From: Bacteroidales bacterium
GTDB taxonomy: Bacteria > Bacteroidota > Bacteroidia > Bacteroidales > VadinHA17
Direction of reading: 5' to 3'
DNA: 42,365 nt
Assembly (NCBI GenBank): GCA_009877105.1
Contig: WXFD01000009.1
Location: 1 to 42,365 of the forward strand
The notes under the pieces are model-generated. The model made no database searches. It was not told the origin of the DNA and saw only the letters and a list, made by a program, of their open reading frames with translations. This document shows, piece by piece, positions 17,305-26,657 of this stretch. Position 1 is the stretch's first letter. Every line of letters begins with the position of its first letter. The translations under genes and the position numbers were made by a program.

Positions 17305-17919
17305 CTACTTATGGCCGTTATCGATTGTGTCCCGTATTATGTTCTTGAGCTGCATATATGAGGTGACCACCCTAATATCCTTGTTGTCGTTGATAACATT
17401 AGGTGGCGGATTGAACAAGATTCCCATTTCAGCCTGCCGGAGCATTGAAATATCATTATAGGAATCACCGATGGCAATAACCTTATAATTGAGTTCCTGC
17501 ATTTTTTTCACCACCATCTTTTTGGCATCATTCTGACGGAGATTGAAGTCGGTGATATTACCATTACCGTCGATTGTGAGATGGTGACAGAATAAGAGAG
17601 GCCAGCCCATTTTCTGAAGCAGCGGATCAGCAAATTCCCTGAAGGTGTCTGACACAACTATCATCTGGAGCCTTCCGTGCAGCCACTCGATAAAATCCTG
17701 TGCACCAGGCATCAGGTCAAGAAGAGATATCACTTTCTGAATGTCGGTGATGGTGATTCCGTGTTGTCTGAGAATCTCAAGCCTCCTTGTCATCAGAGCG
17801 CTGTAATCACTTATGTCTCGCGTGGTCAGCTTCAATTCATCTATACCGGTCCATCTCGCCACATTTATCCAGACTTCCGGTACCAAAACTCCCTCCAGAT
17901 CAGTGCAAACAATGTACAT
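17305..17919 (-). CDS. thrH: ThrH-like phosphoserine phosphatase / homoserine phosphotransferase
   Basis: 204 aa, the usual ThrH length. HAD-superfamily motifs: Asp7 and Glu9 in CTDLEGVLVPE (the L-E-G-V-L-V-P-E string is characteristic of ThrH), the motif II Ser in VVSDTFREF, and IGDSYND. Pseudomonas ThrH hydrolyses phosphoserine and can transfer the phosphate to homoserine, making O-phosphohomoserine. Here the gene follows thrC by 19 bp in a thrA-thrC-thrH operon that has no GHMP-type thrB or apgM-like gene, so it probably supplies the homoserine phosphorylation step, and perhaps serine synthesis too. Family identity is strong; the role is inferred from position. Confidence 0.9.
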   Translation of the reverse strand: MYIVCTDLEGVLVPEVWINVARWTGIDELKLTTRDISDYSALMTRRLEILRQHGITITDIQKVISLLDLMPGAQDFIEWLHGRLQMIVVSDTFREFADPLLQKMGWPLLFCHHLTIDGNGNITDFNLRQNDAKKMVVKKMQELNYKVIAIGDSYNDISMLRQAEMGILFNPPPNVINDNKDIRVVTSYMQLKNIIRDTIDNGHK

Positions 17920-17938
17920 TTTTCCAGTTTCTGTTTAA

Positions 17939-19306
17939 TTAGTAATATTTCCTGATAAAATTTTTAAAGATATTGTAATCATTTTCCAGTGAAGTAAATT
18001 TCTCCGGAACATCCTCAACTTTTGCCAGCGATTCGGGAAACATGATTCCGCCAGGTCTGACTTTAAGTATTTCATCCATAAATTTTGCCGGATGTGCCGT
18101 TTCAAGGATGCAGCAAAGCTTTTCATCGATCCGGAAACCGGGTCCTGACTCAATGAATTTCTCCAGGCCTCTCCATGCCACAGCCCCATGCGGTTCAAGA
18201 ATGATTTCCGAATTGTCGTGGCATGTTTTTATTGTTTCACGTGTTTCATTGTCATTCACACTGACCGCATACATGATCTCGCGCATTTTCCCCAGATCAG
18301 GTTCTGTTATGAATTTCCCTTTCTCATTCATGTTTCCGCCGAACATTGCCACAATTCTTGCCAGGTTACTCGGATGACCCACATTCATGGCACTGGAAAT
18401 ACAGTTCCGGGAAGGTGAGATTGGAACATAGTTCCCGGACCTGAAATATTCCGGCACTTCGTCATTCTCATTTGTAGCAACTATGAATTTTTTCACAGGG
18501 AGACCCATCTGCCACGCGGTAAGGCCTCCTGCCAGATTGCCGAAGTTCCCGCTTGGAACGCTGAAAACAACCTTTTCTCCTGTTTCACCGCAAATCCTCG
18601 ACCATGCCCAGAAATAATATACGGACTGAGGAAGAAGTCTTCCTATATTGATTGAATTTGCAGATGACAGATGTTTTCCGGCAAGATCCTGATCCATAAA
18701 GGCTTTCTTTACCAGAGCCTGGCAGTCATCAAATTTACCGTCGACAGCAAGCACCTGTATATTGTCATGCAGAGTTGTCATCTGTTTTCGCTGGATGTCA
18801 GTGACCTCACCTGAAGGAAATAAAATGATTACACGGATGTTCTTCATCCCGTGGAAGGCATTGGCTACCGCACTCCCCGTATCTCCTGAGGTTGCTGTCA
18901 GGATAATAATGTGCCTGTTTTCCAGGCTCAGGAAATGCTGCATCATTCTGCTCATGAACAGGGCGGCAAAATCTTTGAATGAAGCAGTCGGCCCCCTGTC
19001 AAGACGCATGATATTAAACCTGCCGTCAACTGTTTCGATGGGGACCCCGAAATCATAAATTTCATTACATATTCCGGATATGTCATCCCTGTCTGCTTCC
19101 TCGTGAAGAAACTTTCCCAAAACCTGGGAAGCTATTTCAGAATACTTTTTCTCCCTGAAAGATTCCAGCTCATCGCGGGAAACTGAAGGCAGATGCTTCG
19201 GCATGTATAATCCGCCGTCAGGCGCCAGGCCTTTCATCAGGGCTTCCCTGAATGTAACTTCCGGCGAAATGAGGTTTGTTGAGTAATATAGATTCTGATT
19301 TTCCAC
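17939..19306 (-). CDS. thrC: threonine synthase
   Basis: 455 aa. PLP enzyme converting O-phosphohomoserine to threonine. The N-terminal YYSTNLISPEVTFREALMKG and GLAPDGGLYMPK are typical of the long (class I) threonine synthases. The PLP lysine is Lys111 in TASFKDFAA, and the phosphate-cradle sequences SGDTGSAVANAFHG and SVPSGNFGNLAGG are intact. It lies 12 bp downstream of thrA and 19 bp upstream of thrH. Confidence 0.97.
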   Translation of the reverse strand: MENQNLYYSTNLISPEVTFREALMKGLAPDGGLYMPKHLPSVSRDELESFREKKYSEIASQVLGKFLHEEADRDDISGICNEIYDFGVPIETVDGRFNIMRLDRGPTASFKDFAALFMSRMMQHFLSLENRHIIILTATSGDTGSAVANAFHGMKNIRVIILFPSGEVTDIQRKQMTTLHDNIQVLAVDGKFDDCQALVKKAFMDQDLAGKHLSSANSINIGRLLPQSVYYFWAWSRICGETGEKVVFSVPSGNFGNLAGGLTAWQMGLPVKKFIVATNENDEVPEYFRSGNYVPISPSRNCISSAMNVGHPSNLARIVAMFGGNMNEKGKFITEPDLGKMREIMYAVSVNDNETRETIKTCHDNSEIILEPHGAVAWRGLEKFIESGPGFRIDEKLCCILETAHPAKFMDEILKVRPGGIMFPESLAKVEDVPEKFTSLENDYNIFKNFIRKYY

Positions 19307-19318
19307 GACATTAACGGT

Positions 19319-21748
19319 TTAAACATTCACAACCCTCATTATGTCAGCAAAAACTCCTGCTGCAGTCACATCTGCACCAGCGCCATATCCTTTGATGACC
19401 ATCGGGAGCTCGCGGTAACGTTCGGTGGTCAGCAGTACAATATTATTGCTGCCTTCGAGATTGTAGGATGGATGCGATGAGTCAACTGTGATCAGCTCAA
19501 CACTTGCCTTGCCCTGATCCATGATCGCATAGAACCTCCATTTCCTATGGCTTTGCTCCAACTCCCTGCGTTCCCGTTCAAATGCCGGATCAAGTTCCCT
19601 GACCTTCTCATAGAAACTGGCAAGGCTCCCCTTGAAACAACTTTCCGGAAGGAACTTCTTAACGATCACATCCTTTTCTTCAACGGGATACCCGGCTTCC
19701 CGCGATAATATCATAATTTTTCTGACAACGTCCTTGCCACTCAGATCAATCCTTGGATCCGGCTCGGAAATTCCTTTTTCCTTCGCCATCCGGATTGCAG
19801 AACTGAGAGGTATTTCAGGACTTATGGTGTTAAATATGAAATTAAGAGTGCCTGAGAGGACAGCCTCAATTTTGAGAATTCTGTCACCACTTACAACAAG
19901 ATCATTGATGGTTTTGATAATTGGCAGACCCGCACCTACTGTGGTTTCATACATAAACCTTACACCCCTTTCATTCGCAAGGGCCTTAAGCTTACCATAA
20001 TATGAATAGTCTGATGAGCAGGCAATTTTATTTGCTGCCACGATTGAAACATATTTTTCGAGGACATCTCCGTATATGGCACCGACCCTTGCATCTGCAG
20101 TGCAATCAATGAAAACCGAATTCCGCAGATTTAATTTTGCCATCCGGCTTATAAAAAGGCCAATATCACTCTTTTCGCCTTTTGAACTCAGCATTTCAGT
20201 GCATTTGTCAAGAGGGATGAATTTGCTGTCCAGAAGCATATGCCTGGAATTAATCAGACCCACAAGATTTAGTTTGAGATTATGGTCCTTCAGGAGAATG
20301 TCATGCTGTTTCCTGAGTTGTTTGATAAGACTTGAACCAACATTTCCGGTTCCTGCAAGGAAAAGATGCAACTCCTTGTATCTTGAAAGAAAGAAACCGT
20401 CATGAATAGCATTCAGGGCACGTTTGAGGTTTTCGTTCCTTATCACAACAGAAATGTTCAGTTCGGATGAGCCCTGGGCTGTTGCAATGACACTTATCCC
20501 GTTTCTTGCAAGTGATCTGAAAAGGATTGCAGATATACCTGGTGTGTTCTTCATTTTCTCACCAACTATTGCAATTATTGACAGATCGTGTTCTATCAAT
20601 ACATTGAGCTCCCTGCTGTATGTTATTTCACGGCTGAATTCCAGGTTGATTGCCTCCGAAGCCTGCTTCGTATATTGGGGATCGATGGCAAAGGTGATCG
20701 AATATTCGGAGGATGCCTGGGTAATGAGAACTATATTTATATTTTTATTTGCCAGGGCGCCGAAAAGCCTCATCGATGTTCCAGTAACACCTACCATGGC
20801 CGTTCCCTGGAGAGTGATCAGATCAATGTGGTCAATGGAAGAAATTCCTTTTATGGGGCTGATTGTCCCGTTTGTGGATTTTTCGCTTATGACGGTCCCT
20901 TCCGACTTCGGGTTGAAGGAATTCTTAACATAAACCGGTATTTGTTTTTTATATACCGGACGAAGGGAAGGAGTGTAAATGACCTTTGCCCCGAAATGGG
21001 ACAATTCAATGGCTTCTGAATATGTGAGCGAACGTATTGCATACGCTTTTTCAACCTTTTTGGGATCGGCTGTCATGAATCCGTCGGTGTCGGTCCATAT
21101 TTCAAGTGCGACTGCATTAACGGCTGCAGCAATTATGGCTGCGGTGTAGTCTGATCCTCCTCTGCCCAGCGTGGTTGTTTCACCTGTTGAAGTACTGGAA
21201 ATGAATCCCGGGACACAATATAAATTGTTTTTTCCTATGATTCTTTCCCGTATCAGTTTGCTTGACGATTCAAAATCCACGGCTGCATTGCCGAAATTAT
21301 CATCAGTCTTGATTATTTCCCGTGTATCTATAAGAATACACCTGTCGAAAAACAATGAAATTATCAGGGCAGAGATCCTTTCACCGGCACTGAGGACTTT
21401 ATCAAGGGAATATTTACTCAGCTCCCTTACCAGGAATATCCCGTTCAGAATTTCTTTCAGCTCATCAAAGAATTCTTCAATTTTTTTCAGTGCAATATCA
21501 AGGTTCTGCCCGGTAAGCAGATCTTTGGCAAATGAAATATGGCGGCTGTACAATTCATCAAGACTGTTACCGTACCCCGGATTATGAAGTGAGGCAAGCT
21601 CACTTGTTTTTTTCAGTGAGTCGGTAACTCCCTCAAAGGCAGATACGACAGCGACACATGGTAAAGATTCCGCTTCAATAATCTTTTTTACACTCCGTAT
21701 TCTTTCAGGAGTACCTATAGAAGACCCGCCAAATTTTAAAACCTTCAT
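19319..21748 (-). CDS. thrA: bifunctional aspartokinase / homoserine dehydrogenase
   Basis: 809 aa from the ATG at 21748; the upstream in-frame ATG adds 22 residues with no family match, while MKVLKFGGSSIG is the canonical aspartokinase start. The kinase domain spans 1 to about 290 (KFGGSS at 5-10, TLGRGGSDYTA near 193-203), two ACT regulatory repeats about 305-450, and homoserine dehydrogenase from about 460 (Rossmann FLAGTGNVGSS at 463-473) to the end (KGYGAGADVTAAGVFADI). It catalyses the first and third steps from aspartate to threonine; the ACT repeats predict feedback control, probably by threonine. First gene of thrA-thrC-thrH. Confidence 0.97.
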   Translation of the reverse strand: MKVLKFGGSSIGTPERIRSVKKIIEAESLPCVAVVSAFEGVTDSLKKTSELASLHNPGYGNSLDELYSRHISFAKDLLTGQNLDIALKKIEEFFDELKEILNGIFLVRELSKYSLDKVLSAGERISALIISLFFDRCILIDTREIIKTDDNFGNAAVDFESSSKLIRERIIGKNNLYCVPGFISSTSTGETTTLGRGGSDYTAAIIAAAVNAVALEIWTDTDGFMTADPKKVEKAYAIRSLTYSEAIELSHFGAKVIYTPSLRPVYKKQIPVYVKNSFNPKSEGTVISEKSTNGTISPIKGISSIDHIDLITLQGTAMVGVTGTSMRLFGALANKNINIVLITQASSEYSITFAIDPQYTKQASEAINLEFSREITYSRELNVLIEHDLSIIAIVGEKMKNTPGISAILFRSLARNGISVIATAQGSSELNISVVIRNENLKRALNAIHDGFFLSRYKELHLFLAGTGNVGSSLIKQLRKQHDILLKDHNLKLNLVGLINSRHMLLDSKFIPLDKCTEMLSSKGEKSDIGLFISRMAKLNLRNSVFIDCTADARVGAIYGDVLEKYVSIVAANKIACSSDYSYYGKLKALANERGVRFMYETTVGAGLPIIKTINDLVVSGDRILKIEAVLSGTLNFIFNTISPEIPLSSAIRMAKEKGISEPDPRIDLSGKDVVRKIMILSREAGYPVEEKDVIVKKFLPESCFKGSLASFYEKVRELDPAFERERRELEQSHRKWRFYAIMDQGKASVELITVDSSHPSYNLEGSNNIVLLTTERYRELPMVIKGYGAGADVTAAGVFADIMRVVNV

Positions 21749-21802
21749 AAATCTTAAAGTGATTTCTTTAACATCCCGGGGGATGTCAGAAATTAAAAAG
21801 CA

Positions 21803-21810
21803 CAAAAATA
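21803..21810 (-). promoter_or_regulatory. candidate -7 element for the thr operon
   Basis: TATTTTTG on the minus strand matches TAnnTTTG, about 55 nt before the thrA start. No TTTG stands at the expected -33 distance. I see no Thr/Ile-rich leader peptide or attenuator in the 160 bp upstream of thrA. Confidence 0.35.
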
Positions 21811-21908
21811 GCAAAAATCAGGATAATTATTTAATTAATTGAAATTATTAACTAAACATGCCTTTCTTGCTGAAAACAGATGGACAGGATCCCTTATTAA
21901 CTAACAGA

Positions 21909-23744
21909 TCAGTTTTCAGACGAGGCTTTTTCCAGTCTTTTTAAAATTGAAAAAATGAATGTGGCTGACAGCAAACAGCATACTATGAACACGAGCCAGA
22001 GGGTTCCAAGGGCAACCCTGTCCCACAGTAATGTTCCTATAAACAGAAGCTTGTTGCCTACTGCTGTTGCCAGCAGCCAGCCGCCCTGCATGAGACCCTG
22101 GAACCGCGATGGCGCCACCTTTGACACAAATGACAATCCCATGGGACTAAGGAATAACTCAGCAATAGTCAGTACAAGGTAACTGCTTATGAGCCAGTAC
22201 GGTGAAACCCTGTCGGCGTCAGAAACGGGGGCTCCTGCCAATGAATGTGGCGATGGCGCATGCAAAGAGCCTATCAGTATGATAATAAATCCAATGGAAG
22301 CAATTATCATGCCTATGCCAATCTTTTTTGGTGTTGACGGTTCTATCCCTTTCCTGTTCATCCATGCAAATGCACCCATAACCGGGAATGTCAGCGCTAC
22401 GATAAACAATGGATTGAATGACTGAAATACCTCCGGTGCAATGGAATTCTGTGAGCCGAATGGCAGCAGGTTCTTCTTCAGGATTGTTGTAAAATCAAAT
22501 CCCGTTACATAAAATGCCGCGAGCCAGAAAGAGATAAGAAATAAAACTCCTCCTGCTATTTTGTGTTTTGTTTTAATGTTTTTATATAGCAGGATCACAA
22601 TTCCTGTAATTGACCCGATCACAGCGAGCATTGACGGAAGGGTGAAGAAAAGATTTGTGAAGGGACCGACCTGCTTGAGGGTATAGTCCCGTGCAAATAA
22701 TGTAAGTGTTAATCCGTTCTGGTGAAAGGACATCCAGAAGAATATGACAACAAAAAATACCAGGATGAGCGATGTTATCCGATCCCTTTCTTCCTTATGC
22801 GAAGTCAGGATAATCCAGGTAACGAATGCAGCAAAAACCCCGAAAGCAAATCCTGCCGCCCATCCGACCTGCCTGATAAAGTGAAGTCCGAATGCGGTGA
22901 CCACCATGGCGCCAAGTGCCGCGATGAACGGTGCCGGCCTGAATTCAATCCTTTCTGAAGATACCTTTGCCGCCCTAACTTCCTTCGAAGGAAGCAGCTT
23001 GTTGAAAATAATATATACCAGGAGAGAAATTACCATCGCAACAGCAGCTATGCCAAATGCATAGTTATAACCCTTTGAGAAAACATCAAGATAACCGGAG
23101 GCAAATGCTGCCAGATCAGATACCGGCCCCCTGAGGCTGACCTTGTCTGCAAGCTCCTGCAGGACTGCAGTATCCGGAAGGGTCCCTTTAATATACCGAT
23201 GACACAGTGCCGGAAGACTGGCATCATGTGCAAACCCGTTGACCTTAAGCCACCAATTGCGCATTCCGTTGGCAGCAAAGGGTGCAAAAAAGGCACCGAC
23301 ATTTATTCCCATGTAAAATATCATATATGCCGTGTCCCGAAGCTTGGAGTAAGCAGGATTGTCGTACATCTGCCCTACAACCGCCTGCAGGTTGCCTTTG
23401 AACAATCCATTACCCAGGGCAATGGTCATCAGCCCAATGATCGTGACGGTCAGTGACATTCCGGGTATCGCCATCACCACGTAACCGGCAAACATTATTA
23501 TAATGCCTGTGAGAATTACCAGCTTGTACTTCTTTGTTGAATCAGCCAAAATTCCTCCCACAAGGGCGAGTGCATATATGGCAAAGTAAAACCAGCTGTA
23601 AATATCACCTGCATCTTTGGCCGGGAGGTCATACCTTGCCTGTAAAAACAATACAAGTATTGCCATCATGGTATAAAAACCAAATCTTTCCCCCATGTTT
23701 GAGAAAAAAGCAACCAGTAAACCTTTTGGATGATTCTTCAGCAT
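21909..23744 (-). CDS. POT-family proton-coupled oligopeptide transporter
   Basis: 611 aa multi-helix inner-membrane protein. The N-terminus has the POT signature region GERFGFYTMMAILVLFL (a form of ExxERFxYY), GGILADSTKKYK between early helices, GLFKGNLQAVVGQMYD, and YMGINVGAFFAPF. An extra loop of about 60 residues after helix 5 and several extra helices are usual in the Bacteroidota peptide MFS branch. It imports di- and tripeptides with protons. The C25 protease and PepD in the same window would supply and process such peptides. Single gene with its own promoter. Confidence 0.93.
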   Translation of the reverse strand: MLKNHPKGLLVAFFSNMGERFGFYTMMAILVLFLQARYDLPAKDAGDIYSWFYFAIYALALVGGILADSTKKYKLVILTGIIIMFAGYVVMAIPGMSLTVTIIGLMTIALGNGLFKGNLQAVVGQMYDNPAYSKLRDTAYMIFYMGINVGAFFAPFAANGMRNWWLKVNGFAHDASLPALCHRYIKGTLPDTAVLQELADKVSLRGPVSDLAAFASGYLDVFSKGYNYAFGIAAVAMVISLLVYIIFNKLLPSKEVRAAKVSSERIEFRPAPFIAALGAMVVTAFGLHFIRQVGWAAGFAFGVFAAFVTWIILTSHKEERDRITSLILVFFVVIFFWMSFHQNGLTLTLFARDYTLKQVGPFTNLFFTLPSMLAVIGSITGIVILLYKNIKTKHKIAGGVLFLISFWLAAFYVTGFDFTTILKKNLLPFGSQNSIAPEVFQSFNPLFIVALTFPVMGAFAWMNRKGIEPSTPKKIGIGMIIASIGFIIILIGSLHAPSPHSLAGAPVSDADRVSPYWLISSYLVLTIAELFLSPMGLSFVSKVAPSRFQGLMQGGWLLATAVGNKLLFIGTLLWDRVALGTLWLVFIVCCLLSATFIFSILKRLEKASSEN

Positions 23745-23844
23745 ATAATTCTGTTTTAGAGTTTAAGGATCTGCGGGAAATAACCCAAAATATACAATCA
23801 GAAAATCAGGTTTATCACTAAATGCAACTATTTCAAGGCGGAAG

Positions 23845-23875
23845 CAAATATATTATATCTTTTTTACAGTAAAAA
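23845..23875 (-). promoter_or_regulatory. candidate promoter for the peptide transporter
   Basis: Minus strand: -7 TATATTTG (23852 to 23845), and a -33-like TTTT (23875 to 23872) at 19 nt spacing, three of four bases of TTTG. The predicted leader is about 95 nt. It is divergent from the promoter of the NAD(P)HX repair gene. Confidence 0.45.
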
Positions 23876-23885
23876 ATCAACTTAG

Positions 23886-23916
23886 TTTTAAATACCCGAG
23901 TAAGATCGTAATTTTG
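23886..23916 (+). promoter_or_regulatory. candidate promoter for the NAD(P)HX repair gene
   Basis: -33-like TTTT (23886-23889), 19 nt, then -7 TAATTTTG (23909-23916), an exact TAnnTTTG. The predicted start lies near 23923, which leaves a 12-nt leader to ATG 23935 and rules out the in-frame TTG at 23914. Confidence 0.5.
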
Positions 23917-23934
23917 CAGGTAATTGAGCGGCCA

Positions 23935-25452
23935 ATGAAGATTTTTACCTGTGCACAGATAAAAGAGATAGATGAGATAACTATCAGGACTGAACCCATT
24001 TCCTCTTTTAACCTTATGGAAAGGGCAGCCGGTCAGTTGCTTCTTTGGTATTTGAAAACCTTCGACCGGGCCCGCAGAGTGCTTGTCTTCGTGGGCCCCG
24101 GAAACAATGGGGGCGATGGTCTGGCTCTTGCCAGAATGCTGGCACTCAACAGATATAACGTCGGCGTTTACTACCTTGTTATTTCGGAGAGAACTTCGCC
24201 CGAATGGAAATTAAATCATCAGAAGCTCAGGCAGGAAACCAATGTGCCTTTTATCTCTATTTCGCGCAGGGATCAGATTCCCGATTTTCGTCCCGACGAT
24301 GTCCTGGTAGATGCAGTGTTCGGATCCGGGCTGACCAGACCGGCCGGGGGGCTGGCATCAGATATTATCAGATTAATTAATCAGACCGGCTGTACAGTAG
24401 TATCCATAGATATCCCCTCCGGACTTTTTGGTGAGGATAACGGACAAAATGATCCTGAATCAATAATAATGGCCGACTATACCCTGACTTTTCAGTTTCC
24501 CAGGCTTTCGTTTATGTTTGCCGAAAATGCAAAGTATACGGGTGAATGGATAGTGCTTCCCATAGGTTTGAGCAACAGTGCAATAAATAATACTGAAACA
24601 CCGTACTCCTTTGTACAGGCAGATGCCCTGTCGACTTCTTTAAAAATCAGAAAAAGATTCGATCACAAGGGAATTTACGGGCACGGCATGCTTATAGCCG
24701 GGTCAGGGGGAAAAATGGGCGCTGCAGTTCTTGGCGCCAGAGCTGCCCTGAGAACGGGTATCGGCCTGCTTACCTGTCATGTTCCAGGCGCTGGAAATCA
24801 GATTATTCAGACTTGCGTTCCGGAAGCCATGTCACAACCGGATTCAAACAATGAGATAATTTCGGAAATTCCGGGTATTACACTGTTTGATGCAATTGGG
24901 ATTGGTCCGGGTATTGGCACTGATCCTGTCACACAGAAAGCCTTTCAGTCAGTGCTCCTCAACAGGTCGGTCCCGATAGTGATCGATGCCGATGGACTTA
25001 ATATCCTGGGATTAAATGACAAATGGTTGTCAGTTTTACCCGAAAAAACCGTTCTTACCCCGCATCTGAAAGAATTTGAAAGGATGGCCGGTAAATCAGA
25101 TAACGGGTATATGCGGCTTAAAAATCAAATTAGTTTTTCAGCGAAATATAATTGTATTGTTGTCCTTAAAAGTGCTTTTACCTCAGTTTCAAGCCCTGAT
25201 GGCAGAGTGTCCTTCAACAGTACCGGTAATCCCGGTATGGCAACTGCCGGCAGTGGTGATGTACTTACGGGAATGATCCTTGCACTTCTGGCTCAGGGAT
25301 ACTCCCCGGAAAATGCGGCTGTCATCGGAGTATACCTGCATGGACTTGCAGGAGATATCGCTGCTGAAAAAGACAGCCCTGATTCAATAATTGCCTCCGA
25401 TATAATTGAAAATATCGGAAATGCATTCAAACAGCTGAAGGGATCCTTTTGA
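23935..25452 (+). CDS. nnr: bifunctional NAD(P)H-hydrate epimerase / ADP-dependent dehydratase
   Basis: 505 aa from ATG 23935; the upstream TTG would lie inside the promoter. Domain order: YjeF_N epimerase (about 1-215, with GPGNNGGDG at 54-62 and VVSIDIPSGLFG) and a ribokinase-like dehydratase (about 225-505, with HKGIYGHGMLIAGS, DADGLN, and TAGSGDVLTG at 437-446 carrying the catalytic Asp). It repairs damaged NADHX/NADPHX: the epimerase interconverts the forms and the dehydratase restores NAD(P)H using ADP. Housekeeping enzyme of usual length and fusion order. Confidence 0.96.
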   Translation: MKIFTCAQIKEIDEITIRTEPISSFNLMERAAGQLLLWYLKTFDRARRVLVFVGPGNNGGDGLALARMLALNRYNVGVYYLVISERTSPEWKLNHQKLRQETNVPFISISRRDQIPDFRPDDVLVDAVFGSGLTRPAGGLASDIIRLINQTGCTVVSIDIPSGLFGEDNGQNDPESIIMADYTLTFQFPRLSFMFAENAKYTGEWIVLPIGLSNSAINNTETPYSFVQADALSTSLKIRKRFDHKGIYGHGMLIAGSGGKMGAAVLGARAALRTGIGLLTCHVPGAGNQIIQTCVPEAMSQPDSNNEIISEIPGITLFDAIGIGPGIGTDPVTQKAFQSVLLNRSVPIVIDADGLNILGLNDKWLSVLPEKTVLTPHLKEFERMAGKSDNGYMRLKNQISFSAKYNCIVVLKSAFTSVSSPDGRVSFNSTGNPGMATAGSGDVLTGMILALLAQGYSPENAAVIGVYLHGLAGDIAAEKDSPDSIIASDIIENIGNAFKQLKGSF

Positions 25453-25526
25453 CGCCATCTGTTTGGCATTGGAAACAAAACCGTGATTATTTTTTGAAAC
25501 CTTTTATAATTAAAGAAAAAAATTCC

Positions 25527-26651
25527 ATGAAAGTAAAATCCAGAATCACCATCCTTGTTTTATTAGCTGCTTTTGCCGGAGCCTGTTCACCTTCGGGAAA
25601 ACTCAAGGAGTCAGGCGCCGTTATAAGTCCCGTTTCAGATCGTATGGCCTTTTCAGACGGATCATTGATATACGGGCTGCCCCTTTCTGTTCTGGACATA
25701 AAAATTGATGCTGTTCGGATCATTGAAAAGCCCGGACCATATGCACGCTTTGCAGAAGACTATCTTGGACTGAGGGATGTGATAAAAACTGAGCGTGAAT
25801 ACTGGAAAATCAGGACTATAACCGTTAGTTCCCATTCGGAACTGGACCCGTCGCAATTCTACATGATTGAAACAAGTAATACTTTCCGGACAAATGCGCT
25901 CACTTTAAAAAAGGAAGGGCTGATTCTTGATCTTAATCCCGATTTGTACAACAACGGGGCCAGGTATTTTGCCGGAGCTCCTGCTGATTACAGCTCTTCA
26001 AGGCTCTTTGACCTGGGAGCTGATGAATATTTTCAGGAAAGACGGGATACCGCTTACAAAGTCGTGAATGTGGATACCGCTTTTATCCGGATTCCTTATC
26101 TTGTTGAAAAGAAGCAGAAACTATCATATGATCAGCTTGCGGAACGGGCTGCCAGGCGACTCATGGAGATGAGGGACGGGAAGCATCTTATACTTTCCGG
26201 GGAAACCAATGTTTTTCCCCAGAATGAATATGCCATCAATGAGATGAACCGGATGGAAAAGGAATATACCGATCTCTTTGCAGGTAAAATATGGAGGGAA
26301 TCCCATTCTTTTCAATACCAGATCATTCCCGAAAAGGGAACAACAGGCCGACAGATAACAATCTGCCGCTTCTCCGAAACCAGCGGACCAACTGCTTCCG
26401 CCGGCGAAGGTACCCCACTGATGATTGAATTCCTGCCCGAATCGAAGACCAGACGCCTGGAAATAATTAACCGGAATACTTCATCATCTTCTTCCAGGAA
26501 ATCCAGATTAGACAAACTCTATTACAGGGTTCCGGAGATTGTGCAGATAAAAATCACATACGGAGGAGAACTTCTGAACAACACCCGCCATCTGATTTAT
26601 CAGTTTGGGGAAGTTGTGCAGCTGCCTTCAAATTTTATTATCGGGAAATAA
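25527..26651 (+). CDS. DUF4831 family lipoprotein
   Basis: 374 aa from ATG 25527. A TTG-started extension overlapping the previous gene would add 26 residues before the signal peptide and is rejected. The signal peptide ends AFAGAC, Cys20 being the probable lipidation site. The body matches the DUF4831 pattern: IYGLPLSVLDIKIDAVRI, then KPGPYARFAEDYLGL, typical of this Bacteroidota-restricted family. Function unknown; probably an outer-membrane or periplasmic lipoprotein. It lies 74 bp after the NAD(P)HX repair gene on the same strand and ends 6 bp from the convergent thioredoxin-like gene. Confidence 0.85.
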   Translation: MKVKSRITILVLLAAFAGACSPSGKLKESGAVISPVSDRMAFSDGSLIYGLPLSVLDIKIDAVRIIEKPGPYARFAEDYLGLRDVIKTEREYWKIRTITVSSHSELDPSQFYMIETSNTFRTNALTLKKEGLILDLNPDLYNNGARYFAGAPADYSSSRLFDLGADEYFQERRDTAYKVVNVDTAFIRIPYLVEKKQKLSYDQLAERAARRLMEMRDGKHLILSGETNVFPQNEYAINEMNRMEKEYTDLFAGKIWRESHSFQYQIIPEKGTTGRQITICRFSETSGPTASAGEGTPLMIEFLPESKTRRLEIINRNTSSSSSRKSRLDKLYYRVPEIVQIKITYGGELLNNTRHLIYQFGEVVQLPSNFIIGK

Positions 26652-26657
26652 TTGTAA

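Noticed and set aside
21749..21908. Threonine attenuator or leader peptide upstream of thrA
   Set aside because: No short frame rich in Thr/Ile codons and no terminator/antiterminator hairpin pair could be found.
25449..25526. TTG-started extension of the DUF4831 gene overlapping the NAD(P)HX repair gene
   Set aside because: The extension precedes a clean lipoprotein signal peptide starting at ATG 25527 and has no family match.
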